From the NCBI GenBank assembly GCA_028693695.1, contig JAQUUV010000002.1, positions 31,350 to 40,463 of the forward strand: a DNA stretch of 9,114 bases. Reading direction: 5' to 3'. Origin of the DNA: Syntrophomonas sp. GTDB taxonomy: Bacteria > Bacillota > Syntrophomonadia > Syntrophomonadales > Syntrophomonadaceae. Below the pieces are notes generated by a model. That model saw only the letters and a program-made list of their open reading frames with translations, did no database searches and was not told where the DNA came from. A program made the translations under genes and the position numbers. Below, one piece after another: positions 5,420 through 9,114 of this stretch (position 1 is the first letter of the stretch; every line of letters starts with the position of its first letter).

Positions 5420-7759
5420 TTAGACATATTTTAATATGGGATGGTCTGGCGTATGCTGTAATAACTGACCTTTAACATTAAATATAACGGTTTCTACCAA
5501 ACCAATCATTCTGTCAAGAAACTCTGGTTGGTCTACTGTCTGTTCATCAAGGAGCCTTAAACATTCCCAGCTTTTCATTCGGTTGCCCATCTTGGCGAAG
5601 GTTTGTGCCACTATTATGGTATTCCTCCAATTGAATAAGCCCTGGTTTTTAAGTAGAATATCGATTGAAAAGCTCAGTCCTCCTTGCAGAGCTGCCAGAT
5701 GTACAATAGCCTGTTCACTACTTTGCGGGATCTTAGCTGCCTGTAGAAATACATTTACAGCTTCTTGTAATCTACCCTGCCGCACATATATTGTTCCCAG
5801 AGAAAGAAGCGCCTTATAGTGACCTGTTCCGGGACTGCACAGGTATTTCCACCATGCCGCCTCCCCCATTTTAAGGCACTCAAGCATCATACCTTCTGCC
5901 TCTTTCACTTGACCGGTAAGGCCATAGGCAATGCCCGTCAGGTAAAAAAGATCCGTATAATCAGGAAAAGCTTTTTGGGCTTCTTCCGCTATTTTAATAG
6001 CCTGTTCATATTGACCGCTGTTGATAAGAGACATCGTATAGTAATAAAATGCTGCGCTTTCATTTCTGCATTCAGCCTGAAAGTAACAACTAAAATACTC
6101 AGCCGCCTTTTGAATTTCCTGGGCGTAAAAGGCCTCTTTTCCAAGCAAGAAATGTATTACGGGAATATCCTCTGACCATTCCCGTAAAATCGTTTCCTCC
6201 CATATTTTCCTCTTTTCAGAAATATGCTCTAAGGGAGATTGGAAATGAAGGTGGACTATTTCCAGATCGGAAATAGGTTCAGGTTCAATTACAGGGTTGC
6301 TTCCTTCAAATAACAGCTCCTCTGCCAGGACTCCCTGGTAACGCAGCATTTTACTGCGATAAAGTCTTACGCTGCCGGAAAGCTGCCAGTTTTGAGCTGA
6401 TTGATTCTGGTCTAAAGGTGTATTAACTTTAACCAGGTAAGCTGGAGAAGATTCGCTTTTTATGGCCCTGATAACCGGCATTACACTCGTCTCCGGCAAT
6501 ACTTCGTCTGCATCCAATACCAGAATCCATTCCCCTTGAGCCTGGTCTAATGCATAATTGCGAATAGCTGAAAAGTCATACGCCCAGGGAACAGAATAGA
6601 CTTCCGCACCTAATTCAAACGCAATTTCTCGACTTAAATCTGTTGAACCAGTATCTACATATACTACCTGAGAAGCTATCTCATTTACGCTCTTAATACA
6701 GGTAGCTAGAGTGGCAGCCTCATTGTTTCCAATAATACAGATACTTAAAACTGGGTAGTCTCTAATAACCGCATGCTGAACCGCTGATTCAATTAGTTCT
6801 TGTGGTGTTTGGGTAATAAAAGCGCTTTCAATTGGATACCATTGGGGCGGTGACGGTAAGGCTAGATACTCTTTAATTATATTTCCTGCCTCAGAATATC
6901 GACCGCACATATAATGGCATATACCTGTAAGTAATACGAGATCATTGTAATCCTTGTATATAGCACGGTAATGTTCTAGATATTGCCCGGCCTTTTTATA
7001 TTTTCCTAATTCAAACAACAACGTAATCATTCTTTTTATCATTATCGGGCCATAACCCTGTCCGGGATGGGTTAATGATGCAGATTTAATAAAATGAGCC
7101 AGAGCCTCTTCTCTTTTACATAGACGCAGATACTCGGTGCCCAGATTATAAAAATAGAAGCCATCTCTCTTCTCTTCGGGAATACTCTCTAAAATCCTCA
7201 TATTTCTTTGGATCTTTGCCGATATGTTGGTTAGTTTTTGGTTGTATCCAGAATGGTGAACCAGAACATTGCTTGGCAGGATTCTGCTTTGATCACAGTG
7301 CTGAACAATAGCTGGAAGGATTTGTTCATGGATACATCCAGTAAAACGGTACTCTTTCCTGTTCCTAAACAAACGAAGTCCTGGTACGGTCAGCTCCATG
7401 CCCTCTGCAGTAGTGTTAACGATCTGGATAAAATATGCTTCAGGGCCTTCTGTGTTTATAAGTTTCTCCAGCTCCAGCAGGCTTTCCGCATAAAGTTCCT
7501 CATCACAGTCGAGACAGAGAACCCAATCACCTTGAGCATGATCCAGTGATAAATTACGTGCCTTACTGAAATCATCTTCCCATTTCATCGAAATGACTTT
7601 TGCACCCTGGGACAGAGCGATATCCGCAGTTCGGTCCATTGAGCCAGTATCCACAACAATGATTTCATCTGCTAAACCTCTAAGGCTGCTAATACAACGG
7701 CTGATATTTTCCGCTTCGTTTTTGGCAATCATACACAGGCTTAAACGTTTACGATTCAT
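5420..7759 (-). CDS. tandem GT2-TPR-GT2-TPR glycosyltransferase
   Basis: Predicted cytosolic glycosyltransferase of 779 residues made of two copies of the same plan. First GT2 domain (about 5-175): AKNEAENI (12-19), VDTGSMDRT (36-44), metal-binding DCDEE (84-88), GCIHEQI (141-147) and VHHSGY (167-172). TPR block one spans about 200-300. Second GT2 domain (about 337-505): GNNEAATL, VDTGSTD (368-374) and DADE (416-419). TPR block two spans about 535-690. In the second domain the GCIHEQI position reads GVLAEEL (476-482), losing the His, and the HHSGY segment reads HLHFQ, so its activity may be altered or lost. There is no signal peptide or membrane segment. ATG at 7757-7759 overlaps the previous stop as ATGA, with GAGGAGG at 7764-7770. 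The donor and acceptor cannot be read; in Clostridia such proteins often sit in flagellar or surface glycosylation loci. Confidence 0.88.
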   Translation of the reverse strand: MNRKRLSLCMIAKNEAENISRCISSLRGLADEIIVVDTGSMDRTADIALSQGAKVISMKWEDDFSKARNLSLDHAQGDWVLCLDCDEELYAESLLELEKLINTEGPEAYFIQIVNTTAEGMELTVPGLRLFRNRKEYRFTGCIHEQILPAIVQHCDQSRILPSNVLVHHSGYNQKLTNISAKIQRNMRILESIPEEKRDGFYFYNLGTEYLRLCKREEALAHFIKSASLTHPGQGYGPIMIKRMITLLFELGKYKKAGQYLEHYRAIYKDYNDLVLLTGICHYMCGRYSEAGNIIKEYLALPSPPQWYPIESAFITQTPQELIESAVQHAVIRDYPVLSICIIGNNEAATLATCIKSVNEIASQVVYVDTGSTDLSREIAFELGAEVYSVPWAYDFSAIRNYALDQAQGEWILVLDADEVLPETSVMPVIRAIKSESSPAYLVKVNTPLDQNQSAQNWQLSGSVRLYRSKMLRYQGVLAEELLFEGSNPVIEPEPISDLEIVHLHFQSPLEHISEKRKIWEETILREWSEDIPVIHFLLGKEAFYAQEIQKAAEYFSCYFQAECRNESAAFYYYTMSLINSGQYEQAIKIAEEAQKAFPDYTDLFYLTGIAYGLTGQVKEAEGMMLECLKMGEAAWWKYLCSPGTGHYKALLSLGTIYVRQGRLQEAVNVFLQAAKIPQSSEQAIVHLAALQGGLSFSIDILLKNQGLFNWRNTIIVAQTFAKMGNRMKSWECLRLLDEQTVDQPEFLDRMIGLVETVIFNVKGQLLQHTPDHPILKYV

Positions 7760-9114
7760 TCTGCCTCCTCATTCCTATCATTCACCAGAGACCAAATATC
7801 GAAATGATTATAAATAACAGCTGCTCCTCTTCCGTCATTTCCTTGCTGTTCGATTAACTGTCTTAATCTTTTCGATTTACATTTAAGAGTACATAAACGT
7901 AACAATTCATTTTTCAGGGATAGATTTTCTATAAATGAGTCTAGCTTTTTAACCAGAATTTCAATTTCATAAATAGCCAGGAATTCATAAACGAGACAAG
8001 GATAAATCTGATTTTCCGAATTCAAAGCTGCAGCTCGCAAAAGATATTCCAAAGCCTGTTCATAAAGTCCCAATCCACCGCATACTATGCCAAGCTTATA
8101 ATAGTCTTCTGCTTTTTCATCTTCCTGAGATAGACTCCTTTCCAAGAGGGTCTTGGCCTCCTTGAAAAAATCATTAGCAAAAGCTTCGCGGCCCAGTTGA
8201 GTATAAGCTTCCTGCCTATTGTAGGAAAAACAGTTCTGTATGATATCAAAAGCCAAACATGTATCGCCCAAGGTATAAATTGTTAAAGCAATTTTCTTTA
8301 TAACATCTTGAACATTAATATCTGACAATTCGACTGGCGAATTAGTATTTTTAAATATTAATTCTTCAATCCATAAACAAGCCTGAACCTCTGGTAAGTT
8401 ACGGTCTAGCTTCAATAGGAATTCACGAGAACTTTGTCGAGGGTTTTCCAGACATCTTGATACACAATAATATATTGCTGTGTCCCGACCCATGGGAATT
8501 GGGGGTATAGTTCCATCAATCATGTGTTGAACCTGGTTATATCTGCCTAAATGCAGCTGGCACTGCATCCATTCCAAGTGGAACTCGTTTTCTTTCCCAA
8601 AATGTTTAATAACATCCAGACATGCTCCATATTCTCTACTCATCAAGAGTAGCTGAACAAGAGCAAGTTCTGAAATCAAATCACTTGTGACAAGGATTTC
8701 GATTAAGGTATGTTCATCAATACCTGACTTCAATAATAATAAGCACAGCTTTTTAAGGATAGAAATATCCGGGTTTGCCTTCACAAACAGCTGCAAGTAG
8801 TAAAGTGCTTCTTCGCATTTTCCATCACGAACAGATATTGCGGTTAAATAACCATACGCTTTGTAATTTACAGCCATCCCCTCCGTATATTTCAGAAAGC
8901 TGGTTTTAATAGCAATGAATTTTAAAAAATATTCCTGGCTATGACGTAACATGCCCATTTCATAGTAAATTTGACCTTTAATATAATACAGCTCTCGACA
9001 GTCAGGGTATTGGGATAACCCTTGTTCAACCATTGATAGAGCCTCCGCACATTCTCCGAGTTTGTAAAGGCATAGACTGTATTCCCAGTATAGTTGGAGT
9101 GCATGTTCATCCCG
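7756..9114 (-). CDS. TPR-repeat protein, 5' end beyond the window; probably C-terminal part of a GT2-TPR glycosyltransferase
   Basis: The frame is open from the window edge to the TGA at 7756-7758, about 452 residues; the ATG at 9031-9033 is internal to a TPR and should not be taken as the start. Clear TPR units include the first 70 residues (LYKLGECAEALSMVEQGL, then IKGQIYYEMG), AYGYLTAISVRDGKCEEAL, and near the end DYYKLGIVCGGLGLYEQAL. The first 110 residues follow the same layout as the TPR segments after each GT2 domain in the downstream gene, including PDxxxLxYLxGxxY and a later YKAxxxLxxIxVRxGxxxEA. A GT2 domain is therefore expected upstream. The middle is more diverged helical sequence and the C-terminus has no recognised domain. 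It is joined to the next gene by a 4-base ATGA overlap. Confidence 0.8.
   Translation of the reverse strand, partial: RDEHALQLYWEYSLCLYKLGECAEALSMVEQGLSQYPDCRELYYIKGQIYYEMGMLRHSQEYFLKFIAIKTSFLKYTEGMAVNYKAYGYLTAISVRDGKCEEALYYLQLFVKANPDISILKKLCLLLLKSGIDEHTLIEILVTSDLISELALVQLLLMSREYGACLDVIKHFGKENEFHLEWMQCQLHLGRYNQVQHMIDGTIPPIPMGRDTAIYYCVSRCLENPRQSSREFLLKLDRNLPEVQACLWIEELIFKNTNSPVELSDINVQDVIKKIALTIYTLGDTCLAFDIIQNCFSYNRQEAYTQLGREAFANDFFKEAKTLLERSLSQEDEKAEDYYKLGIVCGGLGLYEQALEYLLRAAALNSENQIYPCLVYEFLAIYEIEILVKKLDSFIENLSLKNELLRLCTLKCKSKRLRQLIEQQGNDGRGAAVIYNHFDIWSLVNDRNEEAE

Noticed and set aside
9031..9033. ATG as the start of the TPR gene
   Set aside because: The frame continues upstream to the edge with TPR sequence (LYWEYSLCLYKLGECAEAL), so the gene begins outside the window.
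8922..9110. Minus-strand 62-codon frame near the window edge
   Set aside because: The frame of the cut TPR gene is open through this stretch and encodes clear TPR sequence, so this is a shadow.
1..9114. CRISPR arrays, tRNA/rRNA genes, transposases or attachment sites
   Set aside because: No regularly spaced repeats, RNA gene signatures, transposase motifs or flanking direct repeats were seen.

Overview
All recognisable genes lie on the minus strand, so the window is read from its right edge to its left edge. The contents are surface glycoconjugate biosynthesis. The AT-leaning base composition, strong GGAGG-type ribosome sites, frequent GTG/TTG starts, tight ATGA overlaps and glycosyltransferases built with TPR repeats suggest an anaerobic Bacillota (Clostridia-like) bacterium. 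No marker gene is present, so this placement is an inference and not firm.

Right part (5420-9114): two translationally coupled genes for large TPR proteins. The upstream one runs off the window. Its TPR segment matches the module that follows each glycosyltransferase domain in its neighbour, so it probably carries a family-2 glycosyltransferase (GT2) domain beyond the edge. The downstream one is complete and is an internal duplication, GT2-TPR-GT2-TPR. A gene-poor gap of about 310 bases follows (5111-5419).

Middle (3099-5110): a GDP-mannose 4,6-dehydratase (gmd, GTG start), then an NAD-dependent extended-SDR sugar epimerase/dehydratase. The SDR's most plausible start is a non-canonical ATA that overlaps the gmd stop codon. 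A 14-bp perfect hairpin after the SDR looks like a terminator.

Left part (31-2900): a three-domain fusion protein (sugar-1-phosphate nucleotidyltransferase, GmhB-type HAD phosphatase, GmhA-type SIS isomerase), overlapped by 4 bases by hddA, a GHMP-family heptose 7-phosphate kinase. Together they encode all four steps from sedoheptulose 7-phosphate to GDP-D-glycero-alpha-D-manno-heptose. Isomerase, phosphatase and guanylyltransferase share one polypeptide and the kinase is coupled to it. Another gene may begin in the last 31 bases.

Reading of the whole: the left genes make an activated heptose, gmd and the SDR make or modify GDP-deoxyhexose or possibly GDP-(6-deoxy)heptose, and the GT2-TPR enzymes attach sugars to an acceptor. 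In a Gram-positive that acceptor could be flagellin, an S-layer protein or a surface polysaccharide, but no acceptor gene is in the window.
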